From an uncultured Candidatus Melainabacteria bacterium (GTDB taxonomy: Bacteria > Cyanobacteriota > Vampirovibrionia > Gastranaerophilales > Gastranaerophilaceae): a stretch of 9,668 bases of DNA. The number at the start of each line of letters is the position of its first letter. Position 1 is the first letter of the stretch. Shown here one piece after another: positions 1-6,570 of this stretch. The stretch lies in assembly GCA_934773085.1 (NCBI GenBank), contig CAKVMU010000048.1:1-9668 (forward strand), read 5' to 3'. The notes beneath the pieces were generated by a model, which saw nothing but the letters and a program-made list of their open reading frames with translations, made no database searches and was not told where the DNA came from. Both the position numbers and the translations under genes were made by a program.

Positions 1-962
1 ATGTAAGCAGATGTCGATTCTCTGGATGTTGGTAATTTTGTTGCCGTTGTGACAAGCTTTGTCGCTAAATCTTGGTCAGGTAAATCGCTCAAAAGTTTTG
101 TTAAATCGTATATGAAAGATTTTCTACTGAAAGGTGTTTTTACTTTCTCGTGGTTTAATCTGGATTTTGATGTCTCAATAAGAGTGTTAAGTTGTTCGTC
201 ATCTTTTAGAACTGATGTTTTTAGTATGATACCAAGAAAATTCATTATATTTTTTTGATGTTCTTCAGTTTGAACTGTTGTATCATCCGTAAGTCGTTCT
301 GCTTCTAAAAGCATTTTTTTCATGACTCTTTGGTCTTTGAATCCGCCTCTCTTTTTAACATCATCATTGATTTTGTTCAGTTTGTATTTGAATTCAAAAG
401 AACTGAAAGGTGTCCAAATTGGTTTATCTTTAAGTTTATTATTTGTTTCTTGCATCAAAAGATTAAAGTTGTTGCTGTAATTTTCCGGAAGTTCTTTAGC
501 GTTTTCCAAAAGTTCTTTGAAAATAACTGCCTGTTTTTTTCTCAAACTTTTTTTATACGTCGGAGCAACTTTATCCAATATTTCTTTGAAATTCAGCTCC
601 GGAGAAAGTTCACTTTGTGTTTTTATGATTTTATAGACCTTTTTTTCAACATCGGTAATCATATTTTCAAAAGGTTTCATCGCCGCAAGAGCTTTTTCTG
701 ATGAACCTCGGAATTGTCCGGATTTAACTATTTTTTGTACTCTTTTAGGGTCTATCATGTCTATACCGGTGTACATACACGGTAAACCATACGTAAATAA
801 GGTTTTAAGCTTACCAGAGTTTGCGATTCCAAAACTTAATCCGGAAGTGTTGTAAATGCTGATAAAATTTCGGTTGTCAGTAGTTGTTATTTCTGTCTTG
901 TTTGAAGATAACGGTTTGTAGAATTGATTGGAATTGTATATTTGAATCGCAGGTATTTTCAT
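1..962 (-). CDS. Hypothetical protein, C-terminus cut by window edge
   Basis: I do not recognise this family. The frame is open from an ATG at 962-960 to the left edge, giving 320 visible residues with no stop, so the gene continues outside the window. It begins MKIPAIQIYNSNQFYKPLS, with a low-complexity N-terminal stretch containing LSFG at about residues 42-45. A short segment at 59-68 (YGLPCMYTGI) follows, and then a long, lysine- and glutamate-rich, probably helical region from about 70 to the edge. No signal peptide or membrane segment is visible. The start lies 2 nt after the stop of the flavoprotein gene and has no recognisable ribosome binding site, so translation is probably coupled and the two form an operon. 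The YGLPCMYTG segment vaguely resembles the entry of a treble-clef or HNH-type zinc knuckle (C-x-Y-C-G) that has lost its second cysteine; this is a guess. Coding is supported by the long open frame and ordinary local codon use. Confidence 0.8.
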   Translation of the reverse strand, partial: MKIPAIQIYNSNQFYKPLSSNKTEITTTDNRNFISIYNTSGLSFGIANSGKLKTLFTYGLPCMYTGIDMIDPKRVQKIVKSGQFRGSSEKALAAMKPFENMITDVEKKVYKIIKTQSELSPELNFKEILDKVAPTYKKSLRKKQAVIFKELLENAKELPENYSNNFNLLMQETNNKLKDKPIWTPFSSFEFKYKLNKINDDVKKRGGFKDQRVMKKMLLEAERLTDDTTVQTEEHQKNIMNFLGIILKTSVLKDDEQLNTLIETSKSRLNHEKVKTPFSRKSFIYDLTKLLSDLPDQDLATKLVTTATKLPTSRESTSAY

Positions 963-964
963 AA

Positions 965-1588
965 TTATCTGATAAAGTTTGTATGGATTTTACCTTCGGT
1001 AATCGGAGGATTAATTCCGTTTTCCTTTCCGGCTTCAATACATTTAAGAATCCAAGCCATGTTTTTGCCAAGAATCCGCATAATTTGGCAGCCTTCTTCG
1101 TCTTTTAAAACATCTTCCGCAGAAACCCCGTGCACCATATTCCAGTAGTTTGACGAAATTATCGGCATTTCATTTATTGAAAAATGTTTGGTTATCGCAT
1201 CCAGTGAGGCTGTTGTTCCGGCTCTTCTGGCGGAAACTATTGCTGCAGCAGGTTTTTTACGGAAGGCAGATGAACCAGAATAAAACAGTCTGTCCATTGC
1301 GGACAATAATCTGCCACTCGGATGAGCGTAATAAACAGGTGAACCAAAAATAAATCCGTCTGCTTCTTTTGCTTTTAGGACAATTTGGTTGATTTCGTCA
1401 TCTTGGAATACGCAATGTCCGATTTTTCTGCAAGCACTACATCCTGTGCAATCATGTTTTACGGCATTGAATAATTGAATGATTTCAGTTTCAATTCCTT
1501 CTTCATTAAGAGCTTTTGCAATAATGCTCAAAGCTGTATAAGTACAGCCTTGTTGGTGAGAGCTGCTGTTAAACAATAAAACCTTCAT
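965..1588 (-). CDS. Flavodoxin-fold NAD(P)H-dependent FMN reductase / iron-sulfur flavoprotein family
   Basis: A 207-residue flavodoxin-like protein (flavodoxin_2/FMN_red superfamily), expected to bind FMN and act as a cytosolic electron-transfer or oxidoreductase protein. The N-terminus MKVLLFNSSS is the first beta strand and phosphate loop (residues 8-20). GSPVYYAHPSG (82-92) is the second flavin-contact loop, and SARRAGTTASLDAI (119-132) matches the third conserved region. Cysteines 47, 50, 53 and 59 form CX2CX2CX5C, the compact motif that ligates a [4Fe-4S] cluster in archaeal-type iron-sulfur flavoproteins; cluster binding here is inferred. A start 6 nt upstream (Met-Cys-Met) is possible, but the strong AAAGGAG sits 7 nt before the internal ATG and only 1 nt before the first, so I chose 1588. 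The gene is followed after 2 nt by the partial hypothetical gene and preceded by a promoter inside a 21-bp inverted repeat. The native electron partner is unknown. Confidence 0.88.
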   Translation of the reverse strand: MKVLLFNSSSHQQGCTYTALSIIAKALNEEGIETEIIQLFNAVKHDCTGCSACRKIGHCVFQDDEINQIVLKAKEADGFIFGSPVYYAHPSGRLLSAMDRLFYSGSSAFRKKPAAAIVSARRAGTTASLDAITKHFSINEMPIISSNYWNMVHGVSAEDVLKDEEGCQIMRILGKNMAWILKCIEAGKENGINPPITEGKIHTNFIR

Positions 1589-1619
1589 GCACATTCTCCT
1601 TTGCCCCTTGGCTTAATTA

Positions 1620-1701
1620 AAATATCCCATATAAGAGTTATGATGTCAATGTTTAAATAAGCACACCTCTTGACTGAGAGTAACTATTATATGGGATATT
1701 T
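1620..1701 (-). promoter_or_regulatory. Inverted repeat with embedded promoter upstream of the flavoprotein gene (candidate paired operators)
   Basis: Two 21-bp arms, 1620-1640 and 1681-1701, are reverse complements with a single mismatch and are separated by 40 bp. Each arm contains the core ATATCCCATAT (1622-1632; inverted copy 1689-1699), itself a small dyad ATAT-N3-ATAT. On the minus strand TTGACA (1649-1644) and GATATT (1626-1621) are spaced by 17 bp and form a plausible sigma-70 promoter reading into the flavoprotein gene. The proximal arm covers the -10 and most of the spacer. This geometry suits repression by a protein binding both arms, whose cores are 67 bp apart centre to centre. 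A weaker internal pairing (GTCAA/TTGAC, 1645-1649/1670-1674) is also present. A small MITE-like element is the alternative, but I see no clear target-site duplication or neighbouring transposase. Confidence 0.6.
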
Positions 1702-1768
1702 ACAAGAGATTAACAAACTACGAACATACTGCGTTTGAAGCTGATGTTAAAAATTGGATTGCGGGGCT

Positions 1769-2209
1769 TTAATTTTTTATAAGTTCTAAGTACGGAAGGA
1801 CTGTAAAACCGTTTTTTTTGTAGACATGAAGAGCGTGAATGTTTTCTTTTTCAGCTTCTAAACGTAAAACAGAATCGGGATGTAGAGATTCAATGTATTG
1901 TATAAATTTTGGTATTATGCCAAAGCCCCTGTATTCCGATTTTAAATACAAATCTTCCAGCCAAATACACGGTTTTCCGAATTCTGTAGAAAAACTTTTA
2001 GCAATCATTGCGTACCCTGCAGTTATAGAATCGTCACTAAAAATATATCCTTCCAGATAAGGGCTGTTATTTATGCACTGCTCAAAGTCTTCTGTAAATA
2101 TTTCTTTGCTTCCGTTAGTGAAGACCGCTTCGCTTGAATAAAAATCTTCCATCATTGAAAGAATCTCGCATCTGTCATTTTCTTTTAATTTACGAATCTT
2201 GAATTCCAT
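1769..2209 (-). CDS. GNAT-family N-acetyltransferase
   Basis: A 146-residue single-domain GNAT acetyltransferase, expected to transfer an acetyl group from acetyl-CoA to an amine; the substrate cannot be told from sequence. It opens MEFKIRKLKENDRCEI, the usual first strand and helix. Motif A is at about 85-105, with the pyrophosphate-binding loop YRGFGI (93-98) after the strand WLEDLYL. Motif B is ALHVYKKNGF (126-135), whose tyrosine and following N-G-F are typical. The length is normal for a complete minimal GNAT. The start is fixed by AGAGGTGA just upstream of the ATG. It lies 34 nt downstream of the histidine kinase stop on the same strand, so co-transcription is likely. WLEDLYLKSEYRGFGI is reminiscent of diamine/polyamine-type acetyltransferases (WLEDL.V..~RG.G.), but I would not assign a substrate on that alone. 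Confidence 0.9.
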   Translation of the reverse strand: MEFKIRKLKENDRCEILSMMEDFYSSEAVFTNGSKEIFTEDFEQCINNSPYLEGYIFSDDSITAGYAMIAKSFSTEFGKPCIWLEDLYLKSEYRGFGIIPKFIQYIESLHPDSVLRLEAEKENIHALHVYKKNGFTVLPYLELIKN

Positions 2210-2243
2210 ACATCACCTCTTTGATATATGGTAGCATAAATAA

Positions 2244-3707
2244 TTAGAGAACGATTTCTGAAATTAAAGCAGAATCTTCATTTATGCAAGGCATTGTTAT
2301 TTCAAATTTATTGGTGTTCCCGTTTGTATATAATTCTATCTGTCCTTCGTGGGCTTCAATAACTTTTCTGCAAAAATACAATCCTAAACCGATTTGAGCG
2401 TTATTTTGAAGTTTTTCTCCGCAGACATATTTGTCAAAAATATGTCTGTGTAAATCATCCGGAATAATATCGCTCTTGTTCTCAAAACTCAGGTGAAAAT
2501 TGTTATTTTTAAACTCAAGATTTACATTAATTTGTGTGTTTTCAAATGCGTAGTTAACAGCGTTGTTAAGCATATTGCCGATAACTCTTCGCATTTGAAT
2601 TTCATCAGCAAATATTATGTACTTATCAGCATCTGCATTTATCACTATTTTAATGTTTTTGTTTGCGGCAAGTTCACGAATCTCCTTTACCGAATGCAGA
2701 ATAAGTTTTTTGATATCAAAATTCGTCCGACTGAGTTGAATTGCACCATTGCTTTCTTTGCAAGTTTTCATCAAAGTGCAGAGCATAGAGCGCATATATT
2801 TTGAAGATTCAATGATTAACTCTAAAATCTCTTTTTGTTCATCATTTACTTTGCCTGCAAGCTGTTTGTAAAGCATTTCTAAAGAACTTATTTGTGCTTG
2901 AAGTGGGTTCTTTAGGTCGTGTGACAGTGTTGCCAAGAAAAGATTTTTTTGCATCTCCAATCGTTTCTCTGCATCTATATTTTTTGCAATCGTAACTAAT
3001 CCGGTTATGTCATTTGTTTCGGTTAGAATAGGAGCTTTGTGAACTTTATACCAATGTGTTTTTCCGTTAAGATCAATTACAGACTTTTCTTTTTCAAGAT
3101 GTTTCTTATTTTGAAGTACGTAATTGTCTTCATTTGCGGTTTCGGCTTCGGCATCTATCATGTTTAATTGGATATCTTTAGTAGAGAAATTATCAATTCC
3201 TTTATATATAAAATCTCTCGATTTCTGTGTCGCTACAATTAAGTTCCTGTCTGTATCTTTCATATAAACTATAAAGGGTAAATTTTCTATAAGTGTGTTA
3301 AATTGATAATTTTTATCAATAAGTTTAGCTTTTAGGTTTTCTTCATTTGTAACATCAGATGAGACCATAAGAATGTTTTTAAGTTCTCCATCCCTAATTA
3401 TAGGTGTTGCGGTTTGTTTTACAATTCTTGCTGCACCATTTCTTTCAAGTACAAATGTATATGTGTGAGGTTTTAATTCAGAAATGACACGTTTTACGTT
3501 GTCAACAATGATTTTGCAGCATTCTTGCGGAATTATTTCATAAATAGATTTGCCTATTATTTCAGTAATATTTGTAGCGCCAATATGTTTTAAAAATGCT
3601 CTGTTAAATGCAACATAATTTAAGTTTAAGTCTTTAACAGTTATAATATCAGCACAATATTCCAGTATTGCGTTTAATAAATGTTCATTGCCTGCTAAAT
3701 TTATCAT
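2244..3707 (-). CDS. Soluble two-PAS sensor histidine kinase
   Basis: A 487-residue sensor kinase without membrane segments or signal peptide, so it should sense a cytosolic cue. Two PAS domains lie at about 10-125 (ILEYCADIITVKDLNLNY...) and 135-248 (LIENLPFIVYMKDTDRNL...), each ending in the usual DVTNEE / NIDAEK exit helix. The HisKA dimerisation domain has the H-box LSHDLKNPLQ with phospho-acceptor His263. The HATPase domain follows at about 368-475, with N-box GNMLNNAVNYA (377-387), F-box region HIFDKY (422-427) and G2 loop GLGLYF (440-445). The usual D-x-G-x-G of the G1 box is replaced by FENKSDIIP (408-416), a variant also seen in some active kinases. ATP binding is therefore likely but less certain than for a canonical domain. 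No response regulator lies next to it, so it is an orphan within this window. The start has only a weak AGG 7 nt upstream. It probably shares a transcript with the downstream GNAT gene. Confidence 0.92.
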   Translation of the reverse strand: MINLAGNEHLLNAILEYCADIITVKDLNLNYVAFNRAFLKHIGATNITEIIGKSIYEIIPQECCKIIVDNVKRVISELKPHTYTFVLERNGAARIVKQTATPIIRDGELKNILMVSSDVTNEENLKAKLIDKNYQFNTLIENLPFIVYMKDTDRNLIVATQKSRDFIYKGIDNFSTKDIQLNMIDAEAETANEDNYVLQNKKHLEKEKSVIDLNGKTHWYKVHKAPILTETNDITGLVTIAKNIDAEKRLEMQKNLFLATLSHDLKNPLQAQISSLEMLYKQLAGKVNDEQKEILELIIESSKYMRSMLCTLMKTCKESNGAIQLSRTNFDIKKLILHSVKEIRELAANKNIKIVINADADKYIIFADEIQMRRVIGNMLNNAVNYAFENTQINVNLEFKNNNFHLSFENKSDIIPDDLHRHIFDKYVCGEKLQNNAQIGLGLYFCRKVIEAHEGQIELYTNGNTNKFEITMPCINEDSALISEIVL

Positions 3708-3793
3708 ATAAAAACCTAACGATTAGTTCAACTGTACTATTTTTCTAAGGCAGATACAATTGCCTGCTTGGCTAGTTTTTTATTGCATGATTC

Positions 3794-3858
3794 GCTAAAA
3801 GGCTTATAGCGAGGGGCGCAGCGTTTTTATAAACGCTGCGCCCCTCGGTTCTTTTAGC
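3794..3858. repeat. Long cruciform-forming palindrome (REP-like, possible terminator)
   Basis: An inner stem of 17 perfect base pairs (3810-3826 with 3831-3847) closes a TTAT tetraloop; the arm is the GC-rich CGAGGGGCGCAGCGTTT. An outer 8-bp stem, GCTAAAAG (3794-3801) with CTTTTAGC (3851-3858), encloses it across an asymmetric internal loop. It begins 6 bp after the stop of the nucleotidyltransferase-like gene and may end that transcript or stabilise its 3' end. Neither strand shows a good T-run directly after the inner stem, so a classical intrinsic terminator is not evident. The GC-rich arm stands out against AT-rich flanks, as dispersed REP-type palindromes do. Confidence 0.75.
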
Positions 3859-3863
3859 TTAAC

Positions 3864-5051
3864 CTATACAACGATGTTTACACCGTCGACGGTTTTTGAG
3901 TTATTAATTTTTTCTTGTGAGACATTTGCTGAATCCGAGAAAACAATGTAAGGTTTTTCTGCATCCAAATGGATTCTTTCTTTGAACGCATTTTGGATTT
4001 TTTCAGCCATGTTTTTCGGGAAGTTGTACAGGAATTGTCCGTTTTTAACTTCATCAGCAAAGCTGTATAAAGCTTTTGGCTCACCAACATCTTCCCATTT
4101 ATCAATAACTTTTACGTCAGCACCTTCTAATGGGCTGATTCCGAACCAATCACCGAGTTTGCTATGAACATATTTTACCGCATTCGCAAAGTCATATAAT
4201 TCTGTGTCGTTTTTCTTAATGTTGTTTGTTCCGCCTTTAATTTCATCAATGAGGTTTGTCATAGCTTCTTTGCTTAAATAGAAAAGTCCTGTGTTTGCAA
4301 TGTTTTTGCCATCAATTGCAATTTCTTGAGCTTTTTCTATTGGAGGTTTTTCACTGAAGCCTTTGAGCTTAAGAGCCGGAGTGTTAATTGAACCTTCAGC
4401 TTCTAAAACTCCAAATCGGTTAGCTACTTCCTCAGGAGTTCTTCCAACTCCAACGAGAGCAACATGTTTGTTTGGATTGTTGATTGTTTTTGTGAAAAAT
4501 TCCATTATGTCGGAACCTTTGCCACCAAAAACGTTATCTCCGCAGCATACAACGGTATCTTTAATAGGATTCCCCGCAAGATAGTGTTGAACGATGTCTC
4601 CAAATGAACCGGATGGCTGAGCTGCGATAATTTTGTTAACACCTTCATCTCCGATAAAGTATTTGCCCATTGTCATAGCGAAGTCTAACATATGCAGATT
4701 CTCATTTTCGTCGATTTTGAACGGAAGGCTGATTTTATTGTAATCACCTACAGTTTGAGCAAGTTCACGGAATCTGCTTCCGGAGCCGGCTGCAAGTGTG
4801 AAGAAATTAACGTTATTTTTAAAATCTTCCGGCTGCGCAATAACAGCTCCTGCACCTGCTGCTGCAATAATAGCAGCTGATTCTGCCTTTAAAGTCTTTT
4901 GCAATTCCGGTAATGTTTTACCGTTGAATGTGTCGACAACGTTAGTTGCGATTTTACGTCCCAAATTTTTTTCAGATAAAGTTACGAAACTTTTTCCAAA
5001 ATTTACTTCCGAGCCATTGACGGGCGCAGAAGAAACACTAAGAACTCTCAT
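3864..5051 (-). CDS. NTP_transferase-family sugar-1-phosphate nucleotidyltransferase-like protein with N-terminal extension
   Basis: A 395-residue protein whose core is a sugar-1-phosphate nucleotidyltransferase (Rossmann-like NTP_transferase family). It would make an NDP-sugar from a sugar phosphate and NTP in the cytosol; which sugar and nucleotide cannot be read from sequence. The signature loop LAAGSGSR is at 86-93 with a likely catalytic lysine at 106. CGDNVFGG (170-177) supplies the metal-binding aspartate (D172). FGVLEAEG (213-220), FSEKP (232-236), NTGLFYL (253-259) and KWEDVGEP (318-325) follow in family order. Unusually, about 80 residues precede the nucleotide loop, where most relatives start within 5-10 residues; this extension contains VNFGKSF (16-22) and an Ala/Gly-rich stretch (59-71). 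A longer frame reaches 5093, but AAAGGGGA ends 3 nt before the ATG at 5051, which fixes the start. The gene stands alone between a divergent promoter region and a long palindrome. Confidence 0.85.
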   Translation of the reverse strand: MRVLSVSSAPVNGSEVNFGKSFVTLSEKNLGRKIATNVVDTFNGKTLPELQKTLKAESAAIIAAAGAGAVIAQPEDFKNNVNFFTLAAGSGSRFRELAQTVGDYNKISLPFKIDENENLHMLDFAMTMGKYFIGDEGVNKIIAAQPSGSFGDIVQHYLAGNPIKDTVVCCGDNVFGGKGSDIMEFFTKTINNPNKHVALVGVGRTPEEVANRFGVLEAEGSINTPALKLKGFSEKPPIEKAQEIAIDGKNIANTGLFYLSKEAMTNLIDEIKGGTNNIKKNDTELYDFANAVKYVHSKLGDWFGISPLEGADVKVIDKWEDVGEPKALYSFADEVKNGQFLYNFPKNMAEKIQNAFKERIHLDAEKPYIVFSDSANVSQEKINNSKTVDGVNIVV

Positions 5052-5114
5052 GATTCCCCTTTCTATAAATAAATACACACATAAAGAAAACAAGTTGTTG
5101 ATTTCTACTTCTCT

Positions 5115-5143
5115 TTCATATCATAAAAGCATTTTTATTTCAA
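5115..5143 (-). promoter_or_regulatory. Candidate promoter for the nucleotidyltransferase-like gene
   Basis: On the minus strand TTGAAA (5143-5138) and TATGAA (5120-5115) are spaced by 17 bp, about 65 bp upstream of the start codon. The match is moderate (5 of 6 and 4 of 6 to consensus), so this is a suggestion only. Confidence 0.4.
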
Positions 5144-5160
5144 TGATATTGGAGTATAAT
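5132..5160 (+). promoter_or_regulatory. Candidate promoter for the plus-strand GNAT gene
   Basis: A perfect TATAAT lies at 5155-5160, 33 bp before the GNAT start. The -35 region at 17 bp is only a T-rich TTTTTA (5132-5137). It overlaps the minus-strand candidate, so the two divergent genes may share and compete for this region. Confidence 0.55.
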
Positions 5161-5193
5161 TCTTTTTATATAGGAAGTTTTAGGAAGGTGACA

Positions 5194-5658
5194 ATGTTAA
5201 GAAAAGCAGAACAAAAAGATATACCAAGAATTGCAGAGATTATAATATTCACAAAACGGGTTACTTATCGTCCGATATTTAATAATGACCACGTATCATT
5301 TAATGTTATGCAGGTCATGAGTGAAGCGGAGGAATATGCAAAACCGCATGGCTTGGATGATTTGTATGTGTATGATGACGGAATTGTAAAAGCGATTGTC
5401 AAATATTGGTTAAAAGACGGTGAAATTGAGATTAGCGATTTTTATGTTGATTGGTTTTTTCAGCATCAAGGTTTGGGAACAAAAATTTTGGATGAAATTT
5501 TTGCACAAGGATATCCGGTTTCTCTTTATGTATTAGACAAAAATGAAAAAGCTATAAAATTTTATGAAAAATATGGATTTTCTTATTGCAATGAGAAAAA
5601 AGAGTTTGAAAATTCCGGATTCTTTATGCTTAAGTATGCAAAAAATGCGATAAAATAA
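5194..5658 (+). CDS. GNAT-family N-acetyltransferase
   Basis: A 154-residue GNAT acetyltransferase using acetyl-CoA; the substrate is unknown. The acetyl-CoA loop is FQHQGLGTKIL (89-99), following the strand IEISDFYVDWFF. The B motif is YVLDKNEKAIKFYEKYGF (112-129), with the conserved tyrosine (124) and G-F close. The open frame extends further upstream to 4798, but that part overlaps the divergent gene. GGAAGGTGA ends 2 nt before the ATG at 5194, and the N-terminus MLRKAEQKDIPRIAEI fits a GNAT beta-1/alpha-1 start, so I chose this ATG. It is not closely similar to the other GNAT in this window. It is followed after 51 bp by the membrane-anchored hypothetical gene on the same strand, possibly on the same transcript. 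Confidence 0.9.
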   Translation: MLRKAEQKDIPRIAEIIIFTKRVTYRPIFNNDHVSFNVMQVMSEAEEYAKPHGLDDLYVYDDGIVKAIVKYWLKDGEIEISDFYVDWFFQHQGLGTKILDEIFAQGYPVSLYVLDKNEKAIKFYEKYGFSYCNEKKEFENSGFFMLKYAKNAIK

Positions 5659-5709
5659 GATACTAATAACCTGATTTTATGATACTATATCGTCAAAAGG
5701 AGTTAATAT

Positions 5710-6369
5710 ATGAATGAATTTTTGAATTTTATGAAAACCAAGTATGTATGGGTATTGTCAGGTTTATTGGTTGTTGTGGTATTAGGCATCGGGATTTATA
5801 GTATTGCGACAAAGGATGAAGTTGTTAAATGTGATAACAGCAAAGCTCTAAAAATATTAAAAGAAAAGAATATTGCTGACTTGGCAGAAGCTGCGGACAA
5901 TTTTTTGGTGAAGAAAGATGGCGATAATTATACTATAGCGTTTGGCGATTCACTAACAGAAGAAGACCAATGGTGCGAATTTGCAAAACTCTATGAGTTA
6001 GGTAATGAGAGTGACATAAAAGCTGAATATGACACATCAAAAGCAATGGTAGAAAGTGTTGATAAGGATATAAATGAGGTGGTTTGTATTGTTCCTGTAA
6101 CATTCAGCGGATTTTCTATGACAGATAAGAAGTCAACATTAGCAGGCAAGGTATTGTATACGATTCACGCAAACGGCAGAAAAAACATTGAAGTGGATGC
6201 AGCATCTCTTAAAGGAATGTTCCGTTCTAATTTCAAACCAATTTATAATGCAAGAAAAAATCAATACCTAAACTTTGTTTATACAGCAGGTAATGGCGAA
6301 ATAGTCAACAAAATAAATGAGATGCCGGAGGATGAATTCGGTGATTTCTTCAGTTTTTCTGATTACTAG
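5710..6369 (+). CDS. Membrane-anchored protein of unknown function
   Basis: I do not recognise the family. The 219-residue product has one strong hydrophobic segment at about 12-32 (YVWVLSGLLVVVVLGIGIY) preceded by Lys10 and Lys11. It is thus probably an N-in, C-out single-pass anchor with the remaining 185 or so residues outside the membrane. That part is mixed alpha/beta, acidic toward its end (MPEDEFGDFFSFSDY), and contains three cysteines (41, 89, 126). Uncleaved anchoring is inferred, because there is no clear signal-peptidase site or lipobox. AAAAGGAG sits 7 nt before the ATG, which makes the start secure. It lies 51 bp after the GNAT gene. Downstream is the REP-like palindrome at 6487-6528. 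Confidence 0.85.
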   Translation: MNEFLNFMKTKYVWVLSGLLVVVVLGIGIYSIATKDEVVKCDNSKALKILKEKNIADLAEAADNFLVKKDGDNYTIAFGDSLTEEDQWCEFAKLYELGNESDIKAEYDTSKAMVESVDKDINEVVCIVPVTFSGFSMTDKKSTLAGKVLYTIHANGRKNIEVDAASLKGMFRSNFKPIYNARKNQYLNFVYTAGNGEIVNKINEMPEDEFGDFFSFSDY

Positions 6370-6486
6370 ATTCGTTGTAACAAATGTATGCACACGAGCT
6401 GTGTTTTGCGAATTTTGCAAAAAGGAGATTTGCCGAAATGTATTATAAAACAACTTAGGAGTCTCCTGTCGGAAACATAATAATAG

Positions 6487-6528
6487 AGCGTAGGGTGGGA
6501 AAAGCGTAAGCTTTTCCCACCCTACGCT
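6487..6528. repeat. REP-like perfect palindrome of the GTAGGGTGGG type
   Basis: The left arm AGCGTAGGGTGGGAAAAGC (6487-6505) and right arm (6510-6528) form a perfect 19-bp stem around a GTAA tetraloop. GTAGGGTGGG...CCCACCCTAC palindromes resemble dispersed REP-like elements found in many bacterial genomes, including cyanobacteria; that link comes from memory, not a search. The element lies between the membrane-protein gene and the tRNA and could also slow or end transcription. Only a short TTTCT follows on the plus strand, so termination is not certain. The rest of 6370-6570 holds no supported gene, only a weak 6-bp hairpin at 6404-6422. Confidence 0.75.
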
Positions 6529-6570
6529 TTTCTACTGCTTATTGATGGATACAGGATGGACATAACAAAA

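Noticed and set aside
330..701. Plus-strand open frame of 123 codons rich in Phe and Ile
   Set aside because: It is the complement of the lysine- and glutamate-rich minus-strand coding sequence and has no ribosome binding site.
1620..1701. Interpretation of the 21-bp inverted repeat as an insertion sequence or MITE
   Set aside because: No target-site duplication is clear at the borders, and the arm coincides with a promoter -10, which fits an operator better; not fully excluded.
4798..5193. Long upstream extension of the plus-strand GNAT reading frame
   Set aside because: It lies antisense to the nucleotidyltransferase-like gene, gives no GNAT-like sequence, and a strong ribosome binding site marks the ATG at 5194.
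5052..5193. Riboswitch or structured leader between the divergent genes
   Set aside because: The stretch is simple AT-rich sequence with promoter-like elements and no stable nested stems.
6438..6458. Six-codon micro-ORF (MYYKTT) after AAAGGAG
   Set aside because: The ribosome binding site is 10 nt away, the peptide is tiny, and nothing downstream looks like a regulated leader target; most likely chance.
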